Assembly: GCF_001921825.1 (NCBI RefSeq)
Contig: NZ_MSJL01000003.1
Coordinates: 19,499 to 83,498 of the forward strand
Source of the DNA: Streptococcus acidominimus
GTDB lineage: Bacteria; Bacillota; Bacilli; Lactobacillales; Streptococcaceae
Direction of reading: 5' to 3'
DNA: 64,000 nucleotides
A program made the translations under genes and the position numbers. The notes below the pieces were generated by a model that saw only the letters and a list, made by a program, of their open reading frames with translations, was not told where the DNA came from and ran no database searches. Below, piece after piece: positions 23,900 to 32,231 of this stretch. Numbering within the stretch: position 1 is the stretch's first letter; the number at the start of each line of letters is the position of its first letter.

Positions 23900-24579
23900 A
23901 AATTACAAAAGCAACCGACATTGAACGGACTAAGAATTGGCGTGTGTTGCTGTACGGAAAACCAGGGCTTGGTAAAACAAGTGTGATCAAGACTTTGAAA
24001 GGTAGGATATTACTTCTTGATATGGACCATTCCAGTAAGGTGCTTGGCGGTACAGAAAATATCGATATTATCGTATTTGACAGAAACCATCCTACTGAAT
24101 TTATGAATACATTTTTGACAGAAGTAGACGGAGTGCTTGAGGAGTACGACAACCTTGTCATTGATAACCTCACTAGCTTCCAATCCGACTGGTTTGTGGA
24201 AGCTGGAAGGACATCAAAAAATGGTATCTCGAACGAGCTACAACATTACAACCAATGGACAAATTATTTCTTGCGGGTATTGACGGCTATTTATTCTAAG
24301 TCGGTTAATATATTTGTGACAGCTTGGGAGGATACGAGGGAGTTGTCGCTGGACTCGGGACAGTTAATTACGCAATATGTACCACAGATTCGGTCAAACG
24401 TACTAAACCAATTACTTGGTTTAACAGATGTTGTCGGTCGTATCATCATCAACAGTAAGACGAGCAATCGCGGGGTTGTCTTAGAAGGTTCAGAAGGAAC
24501 ATATGCGAAGAACCGTTTAGATGGCCGTACGGCTTGTTCTATAGAGGAGTTGTTCAGCTTTGAAAGGAGTGATGACTAA
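23896..24579 (+). CDS. Phage RecA-like ATPase (Sak4-type single-strand annealing protein)
   Basis: 227 residues from ATG 23896 with GGGGAGGAG upstream. Walker A GKPGLGKTS lies near residue 18, Walker B-like LVIDNLTS near 87. The small RecA core with no extra domains is typical of Sak4/phage nucleotide-binding proteins, which promote single-strand annealing together with a phage SSB. The SSB-like DUF669 gene is two genes downstream, which fits. An upstream in-frame codon exists but overlaps the previous gene without an RBS. Confidence 0.8.
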   Translation: MKITKATDIERTKNWRVLLYGKPGLGKTSVIKTLKGRILLLDMDHSSKVLGGTENIDIIVFDRNHPTEFMNTFLTEVDGVLEEYDNLVIDNLTSFQSDWFVEAGRTSKNGISNELQHYNQWTNYFLRVLTAIYSKSVNIFVTAWEDTRELSLDSGQLITQYVPQIRSNVLNQLLGLTDVVGRIIINSKTSNRGVVLEGSEGTYAKNRLDGRTACSIEELFSFERSDD

Positions 24580-26030
24580 CGGCTTACGAATTATTTGACT
24601 ATCAGTTGGATTTGATTGAACGGGCACGTACTCATATAATTGACAAGAATGTGATGATTGTCAGTCCTCCCGGGAGTGGTAAGTCCGTAGTGATTTCAGA
24701 AATTATTAAACGTGCTACAGATAAAGGTGGCAGAGTGTTATTTCTAGTTCATCGGAAGGAATTGATTGAGCAGATAACCAATAGTTTGGTCGTTCACGGA
24801 GTGAACCTTAAGTGTGTAGACCTATTAACCATTGGAAAAGCAAGGAACCGCTTATCGGTATTGCAGAAGCCAACCCTCATAATCACTGACGAAGGGCATC
24901 ACGGAAAAGCTAGTACCTACCAGGCTATCTATGACTACTATAGCGATGTTCCAAGAGTTGGCTTCACAGCCACACCTTGGAGAATGTCAGGAGCGGGCTT
25001 CACGGATACGTATGATGTTATGGTTGAAGGAAAAACCGTTCAATGGTTGATTGATCATCACCGTTTAGCGGATTGTCGGTATTTCAGTCTGTTAGCTATT
25101 GATACATCGAAACTTAAAACCAGAAACGGGGAGTATACAAACCGCTCGATTGACGAGGCATTTGGTAAAGCGATTTACGGCAATGTTGTACGTGAATATC
25201 GTAAGCGATCAGATGGGCAACAGGCTATCTTATATGCACACTCAATAGAAGCGTCTAGGAGCTTCTCTAAGGAGTTCAACGAAGCAGGTATAGAATCAGT
25301 CCATGTGGACTCTAAAACCCCAAAAATCGAACGAGAGAAGCTCATGCAAGCTTTTAGAGATGGCGAGATTAAAGTTCTCTGTAATGTCGACTTAATCAGT
25401 GAAGGTTTTGATGTACCGGATTGTTCGGTGACGATTCTATGCAGGCCGACTAAGTCGCTTGTCTTGTATCTCCAGCAATCTATGCGATCTATGCGTTATC
25501 AGCCTGGGAAAATCGCAACGATTATTGATTGTGTCGTCAATTGGAAAATACACGGACTCCCCTACACTCCGCATGACTGGGAAACTTATTTTAAGGGTGG
25601 ATGGAAGAAAAGAAAAAAATCAGAAAATACCATCCAAGCCAAAGAGTGTCCGGAATGTTCAGCGATGTGGCCATTGAATCAATCTGTCTGCGATTTATGT
25701 GGGTATGATTTTGGTGAGCGGGAACAAGCTGAGAAAGAACGCATTGAAGCCGAACTAGTTGAAATTAAACGGCAAGAATTTCAACTAATGCGGACAGCTG
25801 GACGGAAGTATGGTTCTGATTTGTCACAAAACTGGCAGATTGCGAAAGCAAGAGCCAAATTAAATGGCGGTAAGCCATTATACAAACTGCTATTTTACTA
25901 TGTCGGCAATACTAAACTGCGTGTATCAGATGATGATATTATTCGCATGACTGGTGTTTCTATCAGAGAATACCAAAACGCTAGACGATGGGTAAAAAAA
26001 CAAAAAAATAAAATAATAACGAGGTATTAA
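24579..26030 (+). CDS. SF2 DEAD/DEAH-type DNA helicase, probable ACG start
   Basis: A superfamily 2 helicase for phage DNA replication. Seen in order: Q-motif-like LFDYQLDLIERA, Walker A PPGSGKS, DEGHH (motif II), TATPWR (motif III), and the second RecA domain with SEGFDVPDC and QQSMRSMR (motif VI). A CPECSAMWPLNQSVCDLCG zinc-finger-like pair of Cys motifs lies near residue 355. No ATG, GTG or TTG precedes the Q motif in frame. ACG at 24579 sits where an ATG is expected, 9 bp after AAAGGAG. The only later start, TTG 24606, would remove the Q motif. Confidence 0.85.
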   Translation, partial: TAYELFDYQLDLIERARTHIIDKNVMIVSPPGSGKSVVISEIIKRATDKGGRVLFLVHRKELIEQITNSLVVHGVNLKCVDLLTIGKARNRLSVLQKPTLIITDEGHHGKASTYQAIYDYYSDVPRVGFTATPWRMSGAGFTDTYDVMVEGKTVQWLIDHHRLADCRYFSLLAIDTSKLKTRNGEYTNRSIDEAFGKAIYGNVVREYRKRSDGQQAILYAHSIEASRSFSKEFNEAGIESVHVDSKTPKIEREKLMQAFRDGEIKVLCNVDLISEGFDVPDCSVTILCRPTKSLVLYLQQSMRSMRYQPGKIATIIDCVVNWKIHGLPYTPHDWETYFKGGWKKRKKSENTIQAKECPECSAMWPLNQSVCDLCGYDFGEREQAEKERIEAELVEIKRQEFQLMRTAGRKYGSDLSQNWQIAKARAKLNGGKPLYKLLFYYVGNTKLRVSDDDIIRMTGVSIREYQNARRWVKKQKNKIITRY

Positions 26031-26033
26031 ACA

Positions 26034-26507
26034 ATGGGATTTACAACAGATTTTTCAGAAGTAAAAGAGTTTTCAGATTTTAAGGAACAAGATTACGAAA
26101 TGATTGTTTTCGATGCGTATGAGGCTGAGAACAAGAACGGAAAAATGCGTGTCGTGATTGACTACGTGGTTCGAAACGATGTGCAGCAAGAAAAACAGAA
26201 TTCGCACTTATGGGATGAGCAGTACAAATCGTCTCAAACAGGCAAGTATCATACAGGTATCTTAATGGGGAAAGCAAAGGTTCTAGGGATTCCTGAAGGG
26301 AAACACTATGATAGTTTTGAAGCGTTTCTTAATGATTTTAAAGGTCGTACAGCTAAAGTTCGTGTGAAGCTAGAGGAATATAACGGCGAGAAATATCCGA
26401 AAGTTCGCTATACAAACCCGACAGATATTCCTTCTTGTCACCATGTTTGGAAAGAAAAAACAGATACAGCATCCACAACAATCAATGAAGATGAACTGCC
26501 GTTTTAA
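26034..26507 (+). CDS. DUF669 protein, SSB-like
   Basis: 157 residues of the DUF669 family, found beside phage helicase and primase genes. The body is beta-rich, as in an OB fold. The C terminus is acidic and ends EDELPF, nearly the same as the DDDLPF tip of bacterial SSB that recruits partner proteins. A role as phage single-strand DNA-binding protein is therefore likely. It follows the helicase by 3 bp with ACGAGG upstream. Confidence 0.8.
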   Translation: MGFTTDFSEVKEFSDFKEQDYEMIVFDAYEAENKNGKMRVVIDYVVRNDVQQEKQNSHLWDEQYKSSQTGKYHTGILMGKAKVLGIPEGKHYDSFEAFLNDFKGRTAKVRVKLEEYNGEKYPKVRYTNPTDIPSCHHVWKEKTDTASTTINEDELPF

Positions 26508-26523
26508 TCGCTAAAGGAGCACT

Positions 26524-28074
26524 ATGAAAGAACTATCCGATTCGCTTAGCCGATTGCTCTATCAAATAGACTGGGGTTCTAGTCTATTTGGCGAATCGGT
26601 GTTAAAAGCGGAATTAAAGAAACAGTTATACAAAGTTCATTATGTTGACGATAAAGATCAGGTTTATTACTATTTTGAATCGACGAATGTTGAACCGAAG
26701 GATATTGGATATTTCGCTAGTGACGGTCGAAGAACTTATCGTTTTATTTATGGAGAAGTTAAAATGACTCAGGAAACGGACAATCGTCCGTCTAGAGTTA
26801 CCTATTATGCTGAAAACAACTTCCCACCGTTTGCAAAACTTGTCATCGACTATCTCATCGGTAAGTACGCGATTGCCGACGGATGTTTATACGATGTCAG
26901 CAATCGACAATTCCGATCACTGGATGAATATGCGCTACAAACTAAATATGGCTTTAAAGATGCAAACCATATTCTAGAAATCCTATCTGGGATTCATCAC
27001 CATCTGAATGTGGAACCAATCAATTATATTCAGCACTATCAAATAGCTGGACAAGATTTTATTATTGACCTAGAAAGCAATAAATTACTAAATGAACCAC
27101 CTAAACAGAACGTATCGTATTTCAAGCATTACCCTGTGAAGTTATCTGATGCACAGAATTCACAGAAAATCGCACAGGAATTTTTGGAATATGTTATCGC
27201 TGATAATCAATCGCTACATAATGCTCAACTCCAAGCCTATTATATGGCTCAAGTGGCATGTGGAATCAGACCGAAAACAAATTTCTTTATCTCAAAGTCC
27301 GGGGTGCGAACGGGGAAAGGGTTGCGACACATAGCGCTGTCAGGTTTGTTCAAGAAAATTGATGTCGAATTGGATACGTTAAAATCAAACGGCTTTGAAG
27401 CCTTGCAAGCCTGGGCGATGTTCTCAGGCGGTGAAATGGCTCTTGCGACAGAACAAGGAGATATTCAAGGGATCGCAATGGAACGGGTATTGAAGATCAT
27501 TGCGACAGAACGTACACATGTGGCACGTTCTATCGGACAGAATCAATCGCTCGTTCATTTGTCAAGTGTATTATGTATTGATACGAATAGGACAGTTGCC
27601 CTATCTGATGAAATGAATGGTCGTAAGGTTCTGATCCAGTATCAAGACAGACCGGAGGATGAGACGGACTTTGAACGCGAGGAGGTATTTGCGAAATACT
27701 GGCAGGCGTTTACGAACCGAGATAAATCTCCGAAAATTATAGGAAGTGTAGGTTTTCTACTCAATTCTATGGAGTATTTCAAGCAACAGGGTGAAATGTA
27801 TCTATGGAAGAATGTGGAAGTGTTCAACAAGATTGACCTAGATGATTTCCAAATTGCTTTAATCAACGCTTTGCAAGAGGTTGATTTTGTGCAACGGACT
27901 GGGAACAAGGAAGTAGTCGAACTAGCATACGCAGTTTATAGAGGTAGTAATAAATTGTTAGGTAGAGCTATTTCAGAAATTGGTGTAGAGGCAATCTCCA
28001 AGAAGATAAACGGACAAACGGTGAGAGGATATAGCATCGAAAATCAAGAACGTTTTACTAAATTTATTCTTTAG
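26524..28074 (+). CDS. Phage primase/helicase-like replication protein
   Basis: 516 residues. The C-terminal half carries a Walker A-type loop SKSGVRTGKGLR (G-x-x-x-x-G-K-G, near 262) and further blocks resembling SF3/D5-type phage helicases (LCIDTNRTV near 357). Homologues in streptococcal Sfi21-like phages are called primase/helicase or, misleadingly, phage resistance protein. AAAGGAG precedes ATG 26524. The iteron cluster starts 8 bp after its stop, as expected for an initiator/helicase gene next to its origin. Confidence 0.75.
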   Translation: MKELSDSLSRLLYQIDWGSSLFGESVLKAELKKQLYKVHYVDDKDQVYYYFESTNVEPKDIGYFASDGRRTYRFIYGEVKMTQETDNRPSRVTYYAENNFPPFAKLVIDYLIGKYAIADGCLYDVSNRQFRSLDEYALQTKYGFKDANHILEILSGIHHHLNVEPINYIQHYQIAGQDFIIDLESNKLLNEPPKQNVSYFKHYPVKLSDAQNSQKIAQEFLEYVIADNQSLHNAQLQAYYMAQVACGIRPKTNFFISKSGVRTGKGLRHIALSGLFKKIDVELDTLKSNGFEALQAWAMFSGGEMALATEQGDIQGIAMERVLKIIATERTHVARSIGQNQSLVHLSSVLCIDTNRTVALSDEMNGRKVLIQYQDRPEDETDFEREEVFAKYWQAFTNRDKSPKIIGSVGFLLNSMEYFKQQGEMYLWKNVEVFNKIDLDDFQIALINALQEVDFVQRTGNKEVVELAYAVYRGSNKLLGRAISEIGVEAISKKINGQTVRGYSIENQERFTKFIL

Positions 28075-28081
28075 GCTTTAA

Positions 28082-28353
28082 GGTTACGCATAGGACACGC
28101 AATGGTTACGCAATAATAGGTCTATTGCGTAACCACCTTGCGCCTTAGAGCTACAAGGGTTTGGAGAGTTAAAAAAAGATAGGTTACGCAATACTACCAA
28201 TATCAATAAGACAATAATTGTTTAAGTTATTTATATATAGTATGTAAAGGGTAGAGTAGGGGCTATTGCGTAATTGCGTAACCCGATTAACATTTGGTTA
28301 TCTAAAGCCTTGGTACAATTGGGATTGAGGCCGGTTACGCAATAGGTTACGCA
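28082..28353. repeat. Iteron cluster, candidate phage replication origin
   Basis: The 9-mer GGTTACGCA or its complement occurs at 28082, 28104, 28126 (complement), 28182, 28275 (complement), 28333 and 28345. There are near copies at 28095 and 28266. Two copies form a perfect inverted repeat, GGTTACGCAATA / TATTGCGTAACC with a 7-base loop (28104-28134). The middle (about 28200-28255) is very AT-rich, like a melting region. This is the only gap of that size in the replication module and lies between the primase/helicase and prim-pol genes. Confidence 0.8.
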
Positions 28354-28367
28354 AAGGAGGTTTATCC

Positions 28368-29243
28368 GTGTCCAATCATCAAACAGCATTAAATTTCTTA
28401 AAAAAAGGCTATCAAGTCGTTCCGTTGAGTCGAAAAACTGGTAGTCCAATCATAAAGTTTAGAGACAGACCTATTACAGAAGAGATTATCAAATCTGTGA
28501 ATTGGTCAAATTGTGATTATGCGCTTCTTATGCGGGGAGTGTGGGCGATTGATATTGATACGCATGAGCTAGACGAGACGACAGCAAAAGGTCTCAAATG
28601 GTTGATTCAGACATGTGGAGCGGATATTTTACGCATCACAACGACGGATCAATACAATAACGGCTTAGATGGGTATAGTTCATTGCTTAATAGTGAATAT
28701 AAAGAAGAGTTGCTTGATAATTTCAGCAAAACCTTTATTGAGGTCACCGCAAGCGGTGGAATGCACATACTTTTTAAGAAACGCGATGATATTCCGTATT
28801 CTCAAAAACCAAAAATTATGCAAGGTATTGACATTAAAGCGCATGATAATAATTATGTGAAGATATTTCCGTCAGAAGGTAGGGAGGTATTACAGGTAGT
28901 TGATGGCTTACCTCATTACGAAGGAGAATTTGAAAAACACGTATTTAAACCAAAACAACAAATCATTACGCAGTATTTCAGTGAATCGCTACCAGTATCA
29001 CTTAATAAAGGTACTCACGAAGGTCGCGAAGCTTACGAACGAGTAACAACTGGGACATGTATGAATCGAAACGATGATTTATTTAAAGCAGCCTGCTGGG
29101 CCTTTGAGAATGGACATCCTATTGAGAATTTAGTCACCATTATTGGCACTGTAAAAGGTCGTGATGTATTTACTAGAGAGGAGTTTGAAAGGACTATTGA
29201 ATCAGCAAGGAATACAGTCAGCTACGTTACTATCGGAACATGA
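28368..29243 (+). CDS. Bifunctional DNA primase/polymerase (prim-pol)
   Basis: 291 residues. GTG 28368 follows AAAGGAGG. The N-terminal AEP-type prim-pol fold shows LKKGYQVVPLSRKTGSP near 8, the acidic pair WAIDIDTH near 61 (metal ligands), and ASGGMHILFK near 127. The C-terminal part (about 215-290) is a primase C-terminal helical domain. It makes primers on phage DNA. The last iterons lie just upstream, so initiator binding could also influence its expression. Confidence 0.85.
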   Translation: MSNHQTALNFLKKGYQVVPLSRKTGSPIIKFRDRPITEEIIKSVNWSNCDYALLMRGVWAIDIDTHELDETTAKGLKWLIQTCGADILRITTTDQYNNGLDGYSSLLNSEYKEELLDNFSKTFIEVTASGGMHILFKKRDDIPYSQKPKIMQGIDIKAHDNNYVKIFPSEGREVLQVVDGLPHYEGEFEKHVFKPKQQIITQYFSESLPVSLNKGTHEGREAYERVTTGTCMNRNDDLFKAACWAFENGHPIENLVTIIGTVKGRDVFTREEFERTIESARNTVSYVTIGT

Positions 29244-29547
29244 TGTGCAGAACTTGATTCGTATAGAACTGGCTAAGCGGAATATTATTTGTTTCCGCGC
29301 AAACGTTGGAAAGGTTCGTACAGCAGATGGTCGGTATTTCGATACTGGTCTACCAAAAGGATTTTCGGACTTATTTGGTTTTAAATCAGATGGGCAGATA
29401 TTTTTCATCGAAGTTAAAAATAAGACAGGTCGAGTTAGACCTGAACAAGCAAAATTTATTGAGCGAGTGCGCTCATTTGGCGCTTTAGCAGGAGTGGCTA
29501 GAAGTGTCGACGAAGCATTAGAGATTATAGAAATTGAGGAAATATGA
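29197..29547 (+). CDS. VRR-NUC domain nuclease
   Basis: A small nuclease of the PD-(D/E)XK superfamily. Visible are LPKGFSDLFGF (the catalytic Asp region), FFIEVKNKTGR (the E-x-K motif) and the N-terminal helix VQNLIRIELAKR. VRR-NUC proteins in phages are thought to cut branched DNA. The start is unclear: the conserved part begins at LSEHDVQN, where no ATG exists; TTG 29197 and GTG 29245 (2 bp after the prim-pol stop) are the options. It overlaps the prim-pol 3' end if the earlier start is used. Confidence 0.8.
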   Translation: MNQQGIQSATLLSEHDVQNLIRIELAKRNIICFRANVGKVRTADGRYFDTGLPKGFSDLFGFKSDGQIFFIEVKNKTGRVRPEQAKFIERVRSFGALAGVARSVDEALEIIEIEEI

Positions 29548-29612
29548 TGACTAAAAGTATTAAAATCCCTATCAATGTCTATGGCATGATGAAAAGTATA
29601 AAGAGGAAATAA
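29544..29612 (+). CDS. 22-residue basic peptide
   Basis: MMTKSIKIPINVYGMMKSIKRK, joined by ATGA overlap to the nuclease gene and by a TAA-ATG junction to the methyltransferase gene. GAGGAAAT lies upstream. It may serve only as translational relay. Confidence 0.35.
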   Translation: MMTKSIKIPINVYGMMKSIKRK

Positions 29613-30362
29613 ATGAAATTTGAACTTATCAATGATCACTTCGAGAATGCCAAACGATATAACATACCGAGAGCGCAACTAATTATTGCGGATATTCCTT
29701 ACAACATTGACAAAAATGCCTATGCTTCAGATCCTCGTTGGTACAAAGATGGAGATAACAAAAATGGAGAGAGTAGTCTGGCAGGTAAATCATTCTTTGA
29801 TACAGATAATGATTTTAAGATTAACAATTTCTTTGATTTTTGTAGCCGCTTGCTAAAGAAAGAGCCGAAAGAAATAGGACAAGCTCCTGCAATGATTGTT
29901 TTCCATTCTTGGCAACAGCGAGACGAGGTGATCAAGTGTGGAAAGAAGCATGGTTTTAATAATGCGTACCCACTCTATTTTACAAAAAAATCCAGTCCCC
30001 AAGTGTTAAAGGCTAATATGAAAATTGTTGGTGCTGTCGAGGAGGCAACAGTGCTATATCGTGAAAAGTTACCCAAATTTAACAATAACGGAGCTATGAT
30101 ACTCAATCATGCACCGTGGGAGAAAGATAACTCTTACCCGGTTATTCACCCGACCCAGAAGCCTATACCGGTCCTCAAACGGCTGATTGAAATTTTCACA
30201 GACGAAGGAGACGTTGTAATCGATCCCGTAGCAGGTTCTGGTTCGACATTGAGAGCGGCTATCGAAATGAATCGACACGCATACGGTTTTGAAATCAAGA
30301 AAGATTTTTACAAGAAAGCAAAAGAACAGATGTTATCTAGTTATCAGCCCAGTTTGTTTTAA
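29613..30362 (+). CDS. Phage DNA methyltransferase (beta-class N4/N6 amino type)
   Basis: 249 residues. The catalytic motif IV comes first (ADIPYNI, residues 25-31, a DPPY variant with Ile in place of the first Pro). The SAM-binding motif comes last (DPVAGSGSTLRAA near 208). That order defines the beta class of adenine-N6 or cytosine-N4 methyltransferases. There is no restriction partner, so it is an orphan enzyme that probably protects phage DNA from host restriction. AGAGGAAAT precedes the ATG. Confidence 0.85.
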   Translation: MKFELINDHFENAKRYNIPRAQLIIADIPYNIDKNAYASDPRWYKDGDNKNGESSLAGKSFFDTDNDFKINNFFDFCSRLLKKEPKEIGQAPAMIVFHSWQQRDEVIKCGKKHGFNNAYPLYFTKKSSPQVLKANMKIVGAVEEATVLYREKLPKFNNNGAMILNHAPWEKDNSYPVIHPTQKPIPVLKRLIEIFTDEGDVVIDPVAGSGSTLRAAIEMNRHAYGFEIKKDFYKKAKEQMLSSYQPSLF

Positions 30363-30406
30363 ACAGATAGAGCAGATGACAATCTATGATTTTTTGGAGG
30401 AAACAG

Positions 30407-30574
30407 ATGTCAAAAAGAAGTAATGATTATAAAAATGGCTATCGTGATGCTATACGGTTTGCTATTTCAGAAATCGATGAGAATATAGATAATTTTTCAA
30501 TCGATGAGGGAGTGGGAAATGAAATTGTCGGAAATCTAAAAACAATATTTAGAAAGGTTTATCAAGATGAATAA
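30407..30574 (+). CDS. Unknown 55-residue phage protein
   Basis: GGAGGAAACAG precedes ATG 30407. The product MSKRSNDYKNGYRDAIRFAISE... is helical; the N-x-Y-x-x-G-Y-x-x-A pattern occurs in many small streptococcal phage proteins of unknown role. It overlaps the next gene by 8 bp. Confidence 0.6.
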   Translation: MSKRSNDYKNGYRDAIRFAISEIDENIDNFSIDEGVGNEIVGNLKTIFRKVYQDE

Positions 30575-30890
30575 CCAAGAACTTGTAAACAAGATTGATC
30601 AGTTGCCGTCACATTTGATTGACAAGAAAGTGGTCATATCAAAAGATAGCGTTGTGGAGCTGGTGAAGCAGTTAGATTGTACCCCAGGACAGGAGAAGTA
30701 TACTGTAAAAATGAAAAATGTTTGCCACCCAGACTTGGGGTACAATATAATGCACGGTGTCTACTCTTTCTATAATAGAGAACACAACCATAGCGGTATT
30801 CGATACAAGCATACGAAATCTCAACTGGAAAAAGCAGGTCTTAGTGGTGTGTTTGGTAATAGTATGTTTGAAGTGGAGGAGATTGAATGA
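30567..30890 (+). CDS. DUF1642-like phage protein
   Basis: 107 residues. The opening MNNQELVNKIDQLPS and the following VVISKDSVVELVKQL resemble DUF1642 proteins of streptococcal and lactococcal phages. That family has no known function and varies in length by internal loss; this one is shorter than many. Confidence in the family is modest. Confidence 0.6.
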   Translation: MNNQELVNKIDQLPSHLIDKKVVISKDSVVELVKQLDCTPGQEKYTVKMKNVCHPDLGYNIMHGVYSFYNREHNHSGIRYKHTKSQLEKAGLSGVFGNSMFEVEEIE

Positions 30891-31106
30891 TGCAATTTGG
30901 AATAAGTAGCGCAGAAGTAAAGACTGGTTGCTGATTTTTTGACGCAGTGTAGTTTGCTTGATGATGATCCGAAATATGAAGAAGGATATCGTCAGGCTGT
31001 CGAAGATATGAAAGAGCTTCTTTCAGAGAAAGTGCGACAAAAGGTCGAAGATTTATTTTATGAGGCGGGCGATGAAATACAGCTTATACTTCCAAATCAA
31101 CAATAA
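30887..31106 (+). pseudogene. Frameshifted small phage gene
   Basis: The ATG frame at 30887 reads MMQFGISSAEVKTGC and stops at 30934. The +1 frame continues without a stop from about 30921 as LVADFLTQCSLLDDDPKYEEGYRQAVEDMKE... to the TAA at 31104-31106. The second part has the D-x-x-Y-x-x-G-Y-x-x-A-x-x-D-M pattern of a known small phage protein type, so the two look like halves of one gene broken near 30915-30925. A fresh start at TTG 30939 could still give 55 residues. Confidence 0.5.
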
Positions 31107-31293
31107 CGAGCCAGAATTACAGGGCATATTTAGCGAGCTTGAAAAAGCCTATAAACATATCAGTAAACTGATTGAAGAAAAATCAAGTATCACATATACG
31201 GAGACATGGAGATTTTGGAAAAAAGACGGCGTCACCTATATCGATTACGGTGCACATAATGTGTTTTATATGATTAAGGAGGTAGAATGTTAG
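31072..31293 (+). CDS. Unknown 73-residue phage protein
   Basis: ATG 31072 (MKYSLYFQINNNEPELQG) is preferred, with GAGG a few bases upstream; ATG 31060 in the same frame is also possible. Beta strands alternate with a helix, and the end is TYIDYGAHNVFYMIKEVEC. Not recognised. Confidence 0.5.
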   Translation: MKYSLYFQINNNEPELQGIFSELEKAYKHISKLIEEKSSITYTETWRFWKKDGVTYIDYGAHNVFYMIKEVEC

Positions 31294-31394
31294 GTCTATT
31301 ATTTGGTATATTTCTTTGTTCAGTTGTTTTTATCGGGATATGCATTATATGGGCTATATTTATATCTTTTGTAATGACACTTTTAGAAAAATGA
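31287..31394 (+). CDS. 35-residue membrane peptide
   Basis: Almost all hydrophobic (LLFGIFLCSVVFIGICIIW...), overlapping the previous gene, with AAGGAGG upstream. One transmembrane helix. Function unknown. Confidence 0.5.
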   Translation: MLGLLFGIFLCSVVFIGICIIWAIFISFVMTLLEK

Positions 31395-31405
31395 GGAGGT
31401 GAAGA

Positions 31406-31810
31406 ATGGTAGCACAGAAATTTAGGGCGTGGATAAAATCAAAGCAAAGAATGGAATCTGTTGCCTCAATGACTTGGCACAAGGATGAGCTAAGCAGGAT
31501 TACTACTAGGCTAAACGGAGTTTTATCAGCACACCTCCCGGATGACATCGCCCATATGCGATCTACAGGCTTGTTCGATAAGACGGATGTGGAAATCTTT
31601 GAGGGAGATATTCTTGAATGGCATTACTCTGAAGTACCTTTACAGCAATGTGGAGTATATGCGATAACTTGGAAAAATGGAGCTTTTCGTTTAGGTTTGA
31701 ACGATGGAGAAACATTGTTTGACTTTATAGACGATTTAGACTGGTTTGAAGTGGTCGGCAACATCTACGAAAACCCAGATCTATTGGAGGTTGGCGCATG
31801 CAACCACTAG
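31406..31810 (+). CDS. YopX family protein
   Basis: 134 residues. YopX proteins are common in phages of Firmicutes and have no established role. Family features seen are KFRAWIKSKQRM at the N terminus, the middle STGLFDKTDVEIFEGDIL and the end WFEVVGNIYENPDLL. AGGAGGTG precedes ATG 31406. It overlaps the next gene by 13 bp. Confidence 0.85.
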   Translation: MVAQKFRAWIKSKQRMESVASMTWHKDELSRITTRLNGVLSAHLPDDIAHMRSTGLFDKTDVEIFEGDILEWHYSEVPLQQCGVYAITWKNGAFRLGLNDGETLFDFIDDLDWFEVVGNIYENPDLLEVGACNH

Positions 31811-32049
31811 ACGAGTACAGACCGTTTCGAATCCCATCATGGAAAAACATTGTAATCTTCGAAGTTCGAAAGGGTGTTCTCTACTCCCGTTTTAAAAATG
31901 ATCACGGCTGGCTGAAAGTCCCTAAATATATACCTACATACAATCGCATTTGGTCTGACATTAAGAAAAAAGGTGTGACATATATTTCAGAAGAAGAGTT
32001 GCAGAAATTGTCGCAAGAATTTAAGAATGGAAAGGAGTTGTTAACATGA
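31798..32049 (+). CDS. Unknown 83-residue phage protein
   Basis: MQPLDEYRPFRIPSWKN..., basic and aromatic-rich (W18, W39, Y45, Y49). It overlaps the YopX gene and the next gene (ATGA), with GGAGG at about 31785. Not recognised. Confidence 0.55.
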   Translation: MQPLDEYRPFRIPSWKNIVIFEVRKGVLYSRFKNDHGWLKVPKYIPTYNRIWSDIKKKGVTYISEEELQKLSQEFKNGKELLT

Positions 32050-32228
32050 CCACACACATGAAATCAGCCGTCATGTTCGTTGCAATCTTATTGTTGACTA
32101 CGCTGTTTCTGATGGTATCCGCAATCCAACGGCTACAGTGGCAGATTGACGGTCTGCGACAGCGCAACGAAGTCATCACGCAGCAGCTGCAAGAACTGAA
32201 TCGCTATGTAGGCTATCCGGGAGGGTGA
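32046..32228 (+). CDS. 60-residue membrane protein with coiled coil
   Basis: A transmembrane helix (about 7-26, AVMFVAILLLTTLFLMV) is followed by a Gln-rich coiled coil (RLQWQIDGLRQRNEVITQQ). It has the look of a small FtsL- or DivIC-shaped protein, but the role is unknown. GC is higher than in its neighbours. Confidence 0.55.
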   Translation: MTTHMKSAVMFVAILLLTTLFLMVSAIQRLQWQIDGLRQRNEVITQQLQELNRYVGYPGG

Positions 32229-32231
32229 AAG

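Noticed and set aside
28231..28449. 72-codon minus-strand frame over the iteron region
   Set aside because: No RBS; it reads through iterons and the prim-pol start and resembles no protein.
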